DNA of 64,000 nucleotides from Persicitalea sp038235275 (GCA_038235275.1 JBBSUC010000028.1:6849-70848); one strand, 5' to 3'; shown: positions 43,493 through 52,208, counted from the first letter of the stretch. The notes: generated by a model not told the origin, from the letters alone. Translations and numbers: made by a program.

Positions 43493-44497
43493 ATGGACGT
43501 TTCCATCATCATTATCAATTATCGTACTCCGCAGCTTATCCTGGATTGCCTGGCGACGATCTGCCAATACACCAGAGGGGTTACGTTTGAGGTTATCGTC
43601 GTGGACAACGACGCCGAGCGGGGCGACAAAGCGCAGGTGCTGGATGCATACCCCGAAGTCAGGTGGATCGACATGGCCTATAATTCCGGGTTTGGCCGCG
43701 CCAACAACGCGGGCATGAAAGTAGCGCAGGGGCGCTATTTCCTGATTTTGAACGCCGATACGCTGCTCACCGATGATGTTGTCAGTCGTTGCGTCCACCG
43801 CATGGACACTCGTCCCGACGTGGCGGCCTGCGGGGCTTTGCAACACTACGCTGACGGCACACCCATGCCGTTTTACAAAAGTTTTAACGAATTCAGGAAA
43901 ACATTTTTCATCGTTCCACCCTCGGATTTGCTGCGGCGTCTTCTTGATAAATTTCTTCCCGAGCCCCACTACGACGACCCCGATCAGCACGACTGGCTGA
44001 CCGGCGCATTCGTGCTGGTGGGCCGCGAAGCGGTGGCGGAGGCGGGCGGCTTCGACGAGGACTTTTTCATGTACGGCGAGGATGTGGAGTGGTCGGGACG
44101 GCTGGCGAAGGTTGGAAAATTGTGCTACTTTGAGGATTGCACCTTTATTCACCTCGAAAACAATAACCCTTTCCGACGTACCAGCATTTCCTGGATCAAC
44201 CGATTCAGTACGCAAATGCAGGTGTCGAACCTGCTTTGGGTCAGGAAGCAGTACGGGGCGGGCGCGTATTTATTTTCGATCGCTTCCAACCTTTTGATGA
44301 TTCCGGTTATCGTGGCCTGGAAGATGGCGGTCAACGTGCGCAAGCACGGCAACCCCTTCGCCGAACTGCGCACCCAGCGCATTTTCATTAAAAAGAATGG
44401 CGTTTTGCTGAATTATTTTTTCAAAACTTTATTCAAAAGAAGACACCTTTATAAAATAAAGGAGTCGGAGAACATAGACTTACAACTCATCCCTTGA
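43493..44497 (+). CDS. Family 2 glycosyltransferase (WbbL-like)
   Basis: A 334-residue GT-A transferase. Landmarks are MDVSIIIINYRTPQLILDCL, FEVIVVDNDA, NSGFGRANNAGMKVAQGRYFLILNADTLL (with the DxD equivalent Asn-Ala-Asp), DWLTGAFVLVGREA and the catalytic-base motif FFMYGEDVEWSGR. These match rhamnosyltransferase WbbL-type enzymes of O-antigen and capsule pathways. The C-terminal amphipathic region (about 240-310) may attach to the membrane. Its stop overlaps the next gene's TTG start by 4 bases (TTGA), so the pair is translationally coupled. Confidence 0.88.
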   Translation: MDVSIIIINYRTPQLILDCLATICQYTRGVTFEVIVVDNDAERGDKAQVLDAYPEVRWIDMAYNSGFGRANNAGMKVAQGRYFLILNADTLLTDDVVSRCVHRMDTRPDVAACGALQHYADGTPMPFYKSFNEFRKTFFIVPPSDLLRRLLDKFLPEPHYDDPDQHDWLTGAFVLVGREAVAEAGGFDEDFFMYGEDVEWSGRLAKVGKLCYFEDCTFIHLENNNPFRRTSISWINRFSTQMQVSNLLWVRKQYGAGAYLFSIASNLLMIPVIVAWKMAVNVRKHGNPFAELRTQRIFIKKNGVLLNYFFKTLFKRRHLYKIKESENIDLQLIP

Positions 44498-45636
44498 AAA
44501 AACGCATTAAGATCCTTTTTTTTACGCCTTACGCCTCCCGCACCGGTTCCGAAATGATGTTGCTGTATATGCTCCGCCACCTCGACCGCGAGAAGTATGA
44601 AGCTGGACTGGTCAGCTTCGCCGACGGCGAATTACTCAAAGAAGTACCCGCCGATATTCCGGTGTTCATCGGGCCGGGCCAGTACACCCTGACTCAAAAA
44701 CTTTCCTTTCACCTAGGTATCCATCCTATGGAGCGGTTTCTAAGCAAGCTATCCCGCCAGTTCAACGCCGATTTATGGTACGTTAATACCGTCATGCTAG
44801 GCAATGTGGTGCGGACTGCCCGGGAACTTTCCATACCAGTCATCAGCCACATTCACGAACTATCGCACATGTTAGCTTTTGTGGGCCGCCAGGATTACGA
44901 AGGTATCATCCAGGATTCCAATCTGTTGGTTGGTTGTTCCGAGGTAGTCTGCGAAAACCTACGGACGTCGGGTGGGGCCAACGTTCGGAAACTACTTTCA
45001 TTTATAGATTTGGACGAGATTGATCCGGCGCCGACGCGCGTCAAGCAACTTCGCCGCGAATGGGGCGTCCAGCCCGGCGACTCGGTCTGGACCATGTCCG
45101 GCACCACCTCCGAGCGCAAGGGCTTCGACCTGTTGCCTGACCTGGCGGCGGCTCTCGATGATCCGACCGTACACTTGGTTTGGGTGGGCAAAGCCTTGCC
45201 CGATGGTCTGGTGTATCTGACGGAAAAGCGATGTGAGCGGAGCAAAACCACTAAAATTCATCTGGTAGGCCCCAAGAAGGAGGATTATTACAACCACCTG
45301 GCTGCCGCCGACGGATTCATGATGACCTCCCGACAGGAACCCCTCGGGCTGGTGATGGTGGAGGCGGCTTGGCTCGGAAAACCCATCGTCGCCTTTGATT
45401 CTGGCGGTCCGAGCGAGTTCGTTGTGGACAATATAGGCACGGTGATCGCCAATTTGGACATTGCGAAATTTGCCAAAGCCATGCAATATTGGCGGCAAAG
45501 CTCTGCCAAGTTCGACGCTACCCTCGCCAAAGAGAGGGCTGCCGAATTCGGTTCACAAGCGGGGATGCGTCGGTGGGAGACGATTGTTGGCGATTTCGCC
45601 GCCAGTCTGGTGCCTTCTCCCCAAGTTCTGCCTTGA
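44494..45636 (+). CDS. Family 4 glycosyltransferase
   Basis: A 380-residue GT-B retaining glycosyltransferase. The start is the TTG at 44494, which overlaps the preceding stop and keeps the first strand (KKRIKILFFTPYASRTGSEMML); the next ATG would remove it. The C-terminal nucleotide-sugar domain shows DSVWTMSGTTSERKGFDLLPDLA, IHLVGPKKEDYYNHLAAADGFMMTSRQEPLGLVMVEAAWLGKPIVAFDSGGPSEF (read in parts), including the EPxGxxxxEA family signature. It works with the GT2 enzyme upstream in building a glycan. Donor not predictable. Confidence 0.9.
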   Translation: MKKRIKILFFTPYASRTGSEMMLLYMLRHLDREKYEAGLVSFADGELLKEVPADIPVFIGPGQYTLTQKLSFHLGIHPMERFLSKLSRQFNADLWYVNTVMLGNVVRTARELSIPVISHIHELSHMLAFVGRQDYEGIIQDSNLLVGCSEVVCENLRTSGGANVRKLLSFIDLDEIDPAPTRVKQLRREWGVQPGDSVWTMSGTTSERKGFDLLPDLAAALDDPTVHLVWVGKALPDGLVYLTEKRCERSKTTKIHLVGPKKEDYYNHLAAADGFMMTSRQEPLGLVMVEAAWLGKPIVAFDSGGPSEFVVDNIGTVIANLDIAKFAKAMQYWRQSSAKFDATLAKERAAEFGSQAGMRRWETIVGDFAASLVPSPQVLP

Positions 45637-45777
45637 CATCAGGCAGAAATATTCACTTTTTGCGTTCTTGCACCTTAAAAAAAAGCTTCGGTTCGTTGTA
45701 TCACCGGACTGGCTGCCTGCGTTTCGGGTATTTCTGTAAAAGGTGCGGGCTGATGGATTTTTTATTGAGAAAAAATA

Positions 45778-48663
45778 ATGCAGAGACTATACATCGATAA
45801 AATTACGAAGCAGACTTGCCAGGTGTTTCTGCTCCTTACCCTGTGGCTGTCGGGAATCGGCGCTATGGCTCAGGCACCCCTGGCATCCGGCAATACTCAG
45901 CGCTACTTTTCCCTAATGCTCCTCAACCTTTCGCAGGAAAAGGATTTCGAGTTGGACGTTATCCGCCGAGCCGCCGAGGCAGGCGTTAACTCGGTGCTGC
46001 TTACCGTCCACTGGGATAAGGTTTACCGGGATTCGCCGACGGGACCGGGCGACTGGTACCGCTACGACAGCGAAATTCAGCTGGCCATTCAACTGAATTT
46101 GAAAGTGGCTATTCGCGTAATGGTGGGCCGAAACGGCAACCGGATCAAGGGCTTCTGGACGCAGGCCGAGAGCATGAGAGACTTCAACCAGAATCCCGTG
46201 CGGGAGGTGTACGACGCCACTTCGTTCAGCTATTTGCACCAGCCTTCGGTGGATCTGGCTGCCGACTTCGTCAGGCAGGTGACGGAGCGCTACAAGTACC
46301 TGCAAAAAGATAACAACCTGTTGTTTCTGTCAGTCGTTGCCACGCCCACCCAGGAGGCCGGCTACCACATGCTTAACATCCCGCCCGACAAAGAGTACAC
46401 GGCCAGCTATCCCACGCTCTTCGATTATTCCGATTTTTACAAGAAAGGCTTTCAGATATGGCTACAGGAGAAGTACAAAAAAATCATTCGTCTTAACCTA
46501 CTGTGGGGCGGTGAGTACAAATCTTTTGATGAAGTGCTGCCGCCGGTGACTCCCTGGGAACCCAAGGAGTCTTTCTTCGGACGTCGGGGCAAGGATTGGT
46601 ACATCTATCGCCATCTCACGCTCAAGAAATTCAACGATCAAATGATCCAGACCGTCAAGGGCGTGGACAGGAATATCGCTTACATCAACGAGTTCGGGGC
46701 CGTCAGCGACCAGGTGAGCGGGGTGCGGGCCACCCTGGCATTTCACGACCTCGACGAGAAAACCGACGGCGTGAAAATACACGATGATGCCCGCTACGAT
46801 CACCGCTGGACGATGGACATCGTCCGTAGCAATGTCCGCCCCGATCAGTGGGTGATGAACGAGGTGTTTTACGCCGATTATTTACCTAATATTGAGTTTT
46901 ACGAGCAAATTGACGAATGCTTTGAAAGCGGAGCCAAGATGGTCGTCTTTGTCCTTTCCACCACGGGACACGTGGCGGCGGTAAGGGACGTGATAAAAAA
47001 CTCGGCGGCCAAGTGGATTCCCAAACCCATGACGCCGATTGTGACGTCCGACACGGTGTCTTATCGGCTGTCTCGGGCCGTGGACAAGAGCGTGGAGGAC
47101 CTGGCCTACGGTCCATGGAAGCAAAAAGCTCGGGGAGGTGCCAGCCCCCGCCCCGTCAGCGTAATACTCATTGAGGACCTCTTGCAGCCAGAGTACTGGA
47201 AAGCGGCCGAAAATGCCGCGCCCTACTTACTCAACCCCGTACCGATGCAGATCATCGCTATCTCGCGTGATTTTACTTACAAGCTTCCCACTGACACCTT
47301 CGCAGATCGCGACGGAACCGTCGTCAGGATGGAGGTCTCAAACCTGCCAGCCTGGTTGCGCTACGAAAACGGGCAACTTATCGGGCAGCCCACCGCCCTG
47401 GGTGACTCACGGCTGCTGGTGCGCGGCATCGATGATGAGGGCGGTGCCACCGACGCTTACTTTACCATTCGGGTGGATACGCGCGAGAACGCTAACAAGC
47501 CGCCCACCGTCAAGAAAAACCTGACGACCGTCACGACGGCGATTAATAAGCCTTTTGATTTCGCGCTGCCTAAAGATCTTTTTGCCGATGCTGACGGCAC
47601 CGTGACCCGCGTCGAGGTGGGGGAACTGCCTTCCTGGCTTACTTTTCGTGATGGCCAGTTCAATGGCTTGCCCACCAAAGCCGAGGAATACCGCATCGCC
47701 TTAAAAGCCTACGACGATCTGAGTGCTTTTGTGGAAACGTTTTTCACGATTCAGGTAGTCGAACCGCAATTTTTGAATAATCCACCCTACATCCAGAAGA
47801 CGATCCCCGTAAAATTCACCAAGGTTAACGAGTTGTTCCGTTACACGTTGCCCGCCGATATTTTTGGCGATAGCGATGGGTATATTTCGCTGGTTACGGT
47901 GCAAACCCTGCCTAACTGGCTCAACTTCTCGCTGAATGAATTTTCGGGAAAACCCACCGAGCAAGGCGAGTACCGCGTACTCGTGCGGGCTTACGACAAC
48001 AACGGCGGCTACGTGGAAACCCCGCTGCTGATTCGAGTCGAGATCCCCCAAATTACTTTCGACTTGATGCGCTCGGGTAGCCTCATCGAGCGGCAGCGCA
48101 TCGTCACCTTAAAGGAAGGTGACGAGCTGCGCGCGGGTTCGCTTCCGCCCCGAATCAACGTGTACGCCTACGGCAATTTTGAGTTCGACCGGATCGACTT
48201 TGATCTGAACGGCCCCTATCGGTATAACAGCCGGACCCTTCGATTCCCCCATGCCCTTTTTACGGACGATAGAGGTTTTGCGCCTTATATCGGGAGCTAT
48301 ACACTCACGGCTTCGGCTTACAGAAAAGACTCGCTGGTGCTGGTCGACAAGGTTCGATTCAGCATTGCCCCCGGCGATTCCAGCAAAACCAGCCGCGCCC
48401 TCGAAGAATGGGCGGGCTATCCGAATCCCTTCGAGAGTGTTTTTAATATCCAGCTTCCCGAAGGCCAATCCGCCATTCCCTATTCCTTTTCGCTCCTCAG
48501 CGCCAGCGGCCAGCGTCAGCCCATTCCGGCTAAGTGGATAACGCTTTACGGTAAAATTGCCCAAATCGATCTATCCGGCCTATCCATCACGCCGGGAATC
48601 TATTTCGTCCGCGTGGAGTCGGGCGGAGAAGAGCTGCGCCTCTTCAAAGTATTGAAAAAGTAG
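45778..48663 (+). CDS. T9SS-secreted protein with TIM-barrel-like, three cadherin-like and sorting domains
   Basis: A 961-residue secreted protein. A signal peptide (about 1-32, ending near AMAQA) leads to a region of about 400 residues resembling a glycoside-hydrolase clan A TIM barrel (VNSVLLTVHWDKVYRD, LQLAI-type strands, NIAYINEFGAVSDQ, which may hold a catalytic Glu, and WVMNEVFYADYLP). Three CADG/He_PIG-type beta-sandwich repeats follow (about 485-570, 580-665 and 675-765), each with a PxDxFxDxDG or LPxWLxF motif. The end (about 885-961; GYPNPFESVFNIQLPEGQ and GIYFVRVESGGEELRLFKVLKK) is a type A sorting domain (TIGR04183-like). It is probably displayed or released at the surface. Enzymatic activity is uncertain. 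Confidence 0.8.
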   Translation: MQRLYIDKITKQTCQVFLLLTLWLSGIGAMAQAPLASGNTQRYFSLMLLNLSQEKDFELDVIRRAAEAGVNSVLLTVHWDKVYRDSPTGPGDWYRYDSEIQLAIQLNLKVAIRVMVGRNGNRIKGFWTQAESMRDFNQNPVREVYDATSFSYLHQPSVDLAADFVRQVTERYKYLQKDNNLLFLSVVATPTQEAGYHMLNIPPDKEYTASYPTLFDYSDFYKKGFQIWLQEKYKKIIRLNLLWGGEYKSFDEVLPPVTPWEPKESFFGRRGKDWYIYRHLTLKKFNDQMIQTVKGVDRNIAYINEFGAVSDQVSGVRATLAFHDLDEKTDGVKIHDDARYDHRWTMDIVRSNVRPDQWVMNEVFYADYLPNIEFYEQIDECFESGAKMVVFVLSTTGHVAAVRDVIKNSAAKWIPKPMTPIVTSDTVSYRLSRAVDKSVEDLAYGPWKQKARGGASPRPVSVILIEDLLQPEYWKAAENAAPYLLNPVPMQIIAISRDFTYKLPTDTFADRDGTVVRMEVSNLPAWLRYENGQLIGQPTALGDSRLLVRGIDDEGGATDAYFTIRVDTRENANKPPTVKKNLTTVTTAINKPFDFALPKDLFADADGTVTRVEVGELPSWLTFRDGQFNGLPTKAEEYRIALKAYDDLSAFVETFFTIQVVEPQFLNNPPYIQKTIPVKFTKVNELFRYTLPADIFGDSDGYISLVTVQTLPNWLNFSLNEFSGKPTEQGEYRVLVRAYDNNGGYVETPLLIRVEIPQITFDLMRSGSLIERQRIVTLKEGDELRAGSLPPRINVYAYGNFEFDRIDFDLNGPYRYNSRTLRFPHALFTDDRGFAPYIGSYTLTASAYRKDSLVLVDKVRFSIAPGDSSKTSRALEEWAGYPNPFESVFNIQLPEGQSAIPYSFSLLSASGQRQPIPAKWITLYGKIAQIDLSGLSITPGIYFVRVESGGEELRLFKVLKK

Positions 48664-48703
48664 GTTCGAATTATCACCCTAATCATTCCGAAAATTTCAT
48701 TCT

Positions 48704-48735
48704 GCGATAATAGTATGCTTGCATACTATTATCGC
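48704..48735. promoter_or_regulatory. Operator 1: perfect 14-bp palindrome
   Basis: GCGATAATAGTATG and CATACTATTATCGC flank CTTG, forming a perfect 14-bp inverted repeat. It covers the -33 TTG of the acyl-CoA dehydrogenase promoter. Its core is identical to operator 2, and the two centres are 52 bases apart, close to five helical turns. Confidence 0.85.
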
Positions 48736-48749
48736 AATCATTATATTTG
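48719..48749 (+). promoter_or_regulatory. Promoter of the acyl-CoA dehydrogenase gene
   Basis: A TTG at 48719-48721 and TATATTTG at 48742-48749 are separated by 20 bases, matching the Bacteroidota TTG-N20-TAnnTTTG pattern. The expected start of transcription is near 48756, giving a leader of about 65 bases before the ATG at 48820. Confidence 0.75.
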
Positions 48750-48759
48750 CAGAACCAAA

Positions 48760-48783
48760 ATATAGTATGCTTGCATACTATAT
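48760..48783. promoter_or_regulatory. Operator 2: perfect 10-bp palindrome
   Basis: ATATAGTATG and CATACTATAT flank CTTG, with the same 18-base core as operator 1 (TAGTATGCTTGCATACTA). It lies just after the expected transcription start, where a bound repressor would block initiation or elongation. TetR- or FadR-type control of fatty-acid oxidation is the natural reading; the regulator is not in the window. Confidence 0.85.
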
Positions 48784-48819
48784 ACTTTGATTATTCGGAA
48801 ACCCCAAAAAATACGAATC

Positions 48820-50631
48820 ATGGCAGTTATTGAAGATAAATCCTCCATCAAGGGAGGCGAATTTTTGGTCAGAGAAACGGACGCTTCGCAGATATTCATT
48901 CCCGAAGAGTTCACGGAAGAGCAGCAGATGATCGCCGAAACTTGTCGCGATTTCCTGCGTACCGAGGTGCACCCGCGTCTCGACGAGATCGACGCTGCCA
49001 AGTCACCTGAACTCATGGCGTCGCTCATGGACAAAGCCGGTGAACTTGGTTTGCTGGGTACGGCGGTTCCCGAGGAATACGGCGGCTTCGGAATGAATTT
49101 CAACACCTCCATGCTGGTAGCCGAAAGTCTGGGAACGGGCCACTCGTTCTCGGTAGCGCAGTCGGCGCACACGGGTATCGGTACTTTGCCCATCGTCTAT
49201 TATGGTAACGAGGAGCAGAAGTCCAAGTACCTGCCCAAGCTCGCCTCGGGCGAGTGGAAAGCCGCCTACTGCCTGACCGAACCCGACTCCGGCTCTGACG
49301 CCAACTCCGGCAAAACCAAGGCAATTTTGACCGCAGACGGGAAAAGTTACGTCCTAAACGGCCAGAAAATGTGGATTACCAACGGTGGCTTCGCGGACTT
49401 GTTCATTGTTTTTGCCAAAGTCGAAGAGAACGGTGATACGGATAAAAACCTTTCGGCTTTTTTGGTAGAAAATACGTTCGGCGGCATTACGATGAATGAG
49501 CCGGAGAAAAAGCTGGGCATCAAAGGTTCCGACACGCGACAGGTGTTCTTTAATGATTGCAAAGTACCCGTCGAGAATCTGCTTTCCAGTCGGGGTAATG
49601 GTTTCAAAATTGCCGTAAATATTCTGAATATTGGTCGTATCAAACTCGGCGTGGCCGTACTTGGCGGAGCTAAAGGCTCGCTGGACCAAGCCATAAAGTA
49701 TGCCAATGAGCGCAAGCAGTTCGGCATTTCCATCGGCCGCTTTGGGGCCATTAAGCACAAGTTGGCTGAAATGGCGACGCGGATTTATGTTTCCGAGACG
49801 GCCTGCTACCGCGCCGGACAAAACATCGACGATGCCATCGCGGACTTACAGCAGGGCGGGATGAGTGAAGCCGAGGCAAAGTTGAAAGGCGTGGAGCAAT
49901 TCGCCATTGAGTGCGCCATTACCAAAGTTCACGGCTCCGAAGTGCTGGATTACGTGGTGGACGAGGGTCTACAGATTTACGGCGGCATGGGCTATTCCGC
50001 CGATGCCCCGATGGAACGCGCCTACCGCGACTCGCGCATCAACCGCATCTTCGAAGGCACCAACGAAATCAACCGACTGCTTATCGTGGATATGCTTTTA
50101 AAGCGCGCCATGAAGGGCCAACTCGACCTGATGGGACCTGCTCAGGCGGTGAGCAAGGAAATTATGTCAATTCCTGATTTTGGTACCGAAGACGACGATA
50201 CGATTTTTGCCAAAGAAAAAAAGGTGCTGAAAAACCTGAAAAAGGCCGCGCTGATGATTGCCGGGGCCGCCGTGCAGAAGTTTATGATGAAGCTGTCGCA
50301 CGAGCAGGAAATCCTGATGAACGTGGCCGACATGATTATCGAAATCTACGCGGCCGAGTCGGCGCTACTGCGGGTGGAAAAACTCATCGGCATCAAGGGC
50401 GAGGAAGCCAATGCCCTGCAAAAGGATATAGCGCTGGTGTATTTGCACGATGCCGTGGATAAAATCAACTCAGCGGGCCGTTCGGCCATTACCTCGTTTG
50501 CCGAAGGCGATGAGTTGCGCGTGATGCTGATGGGCTTGAAACGCTTCACAAAGATCGAACCGATGAACCTCAAAGATGCCCGTCGTCGCATTGCCGATGC
50601 TATGCTGGCGGAGAATAAAAATATTTTTTAG
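48820..50631 (+). CDS. Acyl-CoA dehydrogenase (VLCAD/ACAD9-like, long form)
   Basis: A 603-residue flavoprotein. The N-terminal and middle domains show EEQQMIAETCRDFLRTEV, AAYCLTEPDSGSDANSGKTKA (the acyl-CoA/FAD motif), MWITNGGFADLFIVFAKV and SDTRQVFFNDCKVPVENLL; the C-terminal helical domain has IYGGMGYSADAPMERAYRDSR and INRIFEGTNEINRLLI. About 180 further residues form the extra C-terminal domain of long-form enzymes, which dimerise and oxidise long-chain acyl-CoA. The ATG at 48820 (MAVIEDKSS) is preferred to 48787, which lies in the leader. A promoter flanked by two palindromes controls it. Confidence 0.94.
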   Translation: MAVIEDKSSIKGGEFLVRETDASQIFIPEEFTEEQQMIAETCRDFLRTEVHPRLDEIDAAKSPELMASLMDKAGELGLLGTAVPEEYGGFGMNFNTSMLVAESLGTGHSFSVAQSAHTGIGTLPIVYYGNEEQKSKYLPKLASGEWKAAYCLTEPDSGSDANSGKTKAILTADGKSYVLNGQKMWITNGGFADLFIVFAKVEENGDTDKNLSAFLVENTFGGITMNEPEKKLGIKGSDTRQVFFNDCKVPVENLLSSRGNGFKIAVNILNIGRIKLGVAVLGGAKGSLDQAIKYANERKQFGISIGRFGAIKHKLAEMATRIYVSETACYRAGQNIDDAIADLQQGGMSEAEAKLKGVEQFAIECAITKVHGSEVLDYVVDEGLQIYGGMGYSADAPMERAYRDSRINRIFEGTNEINRLLIVDMLLKRAMKGQLDLMGPAQAVSKEIMSIPDFGTEDDDTIFAKEKKVLKNLKKAALMIAGAAVQKFMMKLSHEQEILMNVADMIIEIYAAESALLRVEKLIGIKGEEANALQKDIALVYLHDAVDKINSAGRSAITSFAEGDELRVMLMGLKRFTKIEPMNLKDARRRIADAMLAENKNIF

Positions 50632-51033
50632 TTGAGATTTGACAACTGCGCCCCCCATCTCTTCGTGTATGGCACCTTGATGCGGGGACACGACAACCCG
50701 TTCGCAGCTACCTTACGCGTAGGAGCAGAGTGGGTAGGAGAGGGAAGTTTTTCGGGAAAACTCTACCGCGTCGACTGGTACCCTGGAGCAGTATATTCAC
50801 CCAAGATCAAGTCGCGGGTTTGGGGTGAAGTCTACCAGCTTATTGATTTTGAAAAACTCATCCCCGAACTGGACGACTACGAAGACGTACTGGAGAACAA
50901 AGCGGCGAGTTTGTACCTGCGACAGCAGGTCCCTGTGCAGCTAACCGATGGCCGGTATTTGGATTGCTGGACGTATTTATACAACCAACCCACGGAGTGT
51001 TTACCGCTAATTGAAGGCGGAAGATTCAAATAA
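50632..51033 (+). CDS. Gamma-glutamylcyclotransferase/AIG2-like protein
   Basis: A 133-residue protein of the GGCT/AIG2 fold. The first motif HLFVYGTLMRGHDNPF contains the conserved YGTLxxG phosphate/backbone-binding loop; FSGKLYRVDWYPGAV and VWGEVYQL are the following strands and LDDYEDVLEN carries the catalytic-type acidic residue. The start is a TTG immediately after the acyl-CoA dehydrogenase stop (no gap), needed to keep the first strand. Members cleave gamma-glutamyl amines or peptides. Cotranscription with the dehydrogenase is likely since a terminator follows this gene, not the dehydrogenase. Confidence 0.85.
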   Translation: MRFDNCAPHLFVYGTLMRGHDNPFAATLRVGAEWVGEGSFSGKLYRVDWYPGAVYSPKIKSRVWGEVYQLIDFEKLIPELDDYEDVLENKAASLYLRQQVPVQLTDGRYLDCWTYLYNQPTECLPLIEGGRFK

Positions 51034-51065
51034 AAGCCGTTCGAGCTAGACTTGAACGGCTTTTT
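51032..51065 (+). terminator. Rho-independent terminator of the acyl-CoA dehydrogenase operon
   Basis: AAAAGCCGTTC pairs with GAACGGCTTTT around an 11-base loop and ends in a T-run. It starts in the stop region of the cyclotransferase-like gene. Confidence 0.88.
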
Positions 51066-51099
51066 GCATTTGCCAAACGTAATAGAGTAAGGCCGACAT

Positions 51100-51402
51100 T
51101 CAGGCGATCTCGATGCCGTGTTTCTGTACTTCTTTCAAAATAGTAGCATCGTCAAAAGCTCTTTCGATCAAAACCGGCTCGATGCGGTCGTCGATTTCCT
51201 TGCGCAATTGCCACAGCAGCGGACTTACCGAAAAGTAGTCGCCCCTGACCCGGTCGACCACTACAGCGACGTCGATGTTGCCTTCGCCGTTGTAGCTCTC
51301 GCTGGCGCAGGCCCCGTAGAGGTACACGCTTTCGAGCTGGAAGTGATCCTGCAACAAAAGCCGATACGCCCTGACTTTGTCAATCGCTTCTGCTTGGTTC
51401 AT
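51100..51402 (-). CDS. Degenerate minimal nucleotidyltransferase (MNT-like)
   Basis: A 100-residue protein. The ATG at 51402 (MNQAEAIDKVRAYR) is chosen because upstream in-frame residues are encoded by the heptamer repeats. The core VYLYGACASESYNGEGNIDVAVVV resembles the GSxAxG...SDIDL motif of minimal nucleotidyltransferases, but the Ser is Ala and the first catalytic Asp is Asn (NID), so activity is doubtful. Such proteins often pair with a HEPN protein as a toxin-antitoxin unit; no HEPN gene is adjacent. It may be an orphan antitoxin-like remnant. Confidence 0.7.
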   Translation of the reverse strand: MNQAEAIDKVRAYRLLLQDHFQLESVYLYGACASESYNGEGNIDVAVVVDRVRGDYFSVSPLLWQLRKEIDDRIEPVLIERAFDDATILKEVQKHGIEIA

Positions 51403-51440
51403 TTTCACCACACATTTTGAAAATCGCATAACTAATAAAT

Positions 51441-51498
51441 GATGAGTAACGAGTAACGAGTGATGAGTGATGAGTGATTTTCTCACTCATCACTCATC
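51441..51498. repeat. GATGAGT heptamer array with 16-bp perfect inverted repeat
   Basis: Five heptamers (GATGAGT, AACGAGT, AACGAGT, GATGAGT, GATGAGT) run from 51441 to 51475. The last copies form a perfect 16-bp hairpin: GATGAGTGATGAGTGA (51462-51477), loop TTTTC, TCACTCATCACTCATC (51483-51498). It lies between the nucleotidyltransferase and head-GIN genes and shares its unit with 11507-11541. Confidence 0.9.
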
Positions 51499-51506
51499 GT
51501 TTAAAA

Positions 51507-52208
51507 TCAATTCTCCCGCCGCACCGAACCCGCGCCCGAACTGCTGGAACGCACCTGGCTCACGTTGCCCGAGTAACGAATGCTGCTAGCCCCGCTGGCG
51601 TCGGCTTGTAGGGCCGAACTGGCCACGACCGAGGCTTTGCTGGCACCCGAAGCATCGATATTGGCTTCTTTCACCGGGAAATCCTTGCCGTCGAAAGTCG
51701 AGGCACCGGACATTTCGCCTTCCAGAACTTCGCCCCGCCCTACTAGGGTTAGCCGCGAGGCCCCGGAAAGATCCACGAAAACTTTATCCGCCGAGAAATC
51801 CATTTCCACGCGGGAGGCACCCGACACGTCGATGTTCATGCCGCGACCGCTGCGGAAACCTCTAACTTTGGCGTTGCAGGCCCCGGAGAAGTCCACGCCG
51901 TCGAGGTTGGGCATGGTGATTTCCACTTCGACGTTTTGGCGATTTTTGCGCCAGGAAGTATTCTTATAGCCGATGTGCAGCTTGCCCCGGCTTACGCCGT
52001 ACTCCAGGTCGTCGAGGTCGTCCTCCTTGCCCGTAACCGACACGCGGTAACTGCTGCCCTGCTCGACGTTGATTTTGAAGGCACTGCCCATATCGAGTTT
52101 GGAAAAATTCGACACTTTCAGGCTGCGGGTACGCTCGGGGCCTTTGCTCTGGGATGAGCAGGAGGTGATGGTAAAGAGAATGAGACAGAGGGTGAGTAAT
52201 TTTTTCAT
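51507..52208 (-). CDS. Head-GIN (DUF2807) lipoprotein
   Basis: A 233-residue lipoprotein with signal MKKLLTLCLILFTITSC (Cys17). The mature protein is a DUF2807 auto-transporter-like beta-helix: repeated short strands each ending in SGA or SGAS (GVDFSGACNAKV, IDVSGASRVEM, VDLSGASRLTL, IDASGASKASV). The same domain forms the C-terminal part of the PspC protein encoded just upstream on this strand, so the two are paralogous in that region. It is thought to bind a polymer or protein at the envelope. Function unknown; a strong hairpin lies just after its stop. Confidence 0.88.
   Translation of the reverse strand: MKKLLTLCLILFTITSCSSQSKGPERTRSLKVSNFSKLDMGSAFKINVEQGSSYRVSVTGKEDDLDDLEYGVSRGKLHIGYKNTSWRKNRQNVEVEITMPNLDGVDFSGACNAKVRGFRSGRGMNIDVSGASRVEMDFSADKVFVDLSGASRLTLVGRGEVLEGEMSGASTFDGKDFPVKEANIDASGASKASVVASSALQADASGASSIRYSGNVSQVRSSSSGAGSVRREN

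Noticed and set aside
51441..51498. Heptamer array as a CRISPR
   Set aside because: Units are 7 bases and contiguous without spacers, and no cas genes are present.
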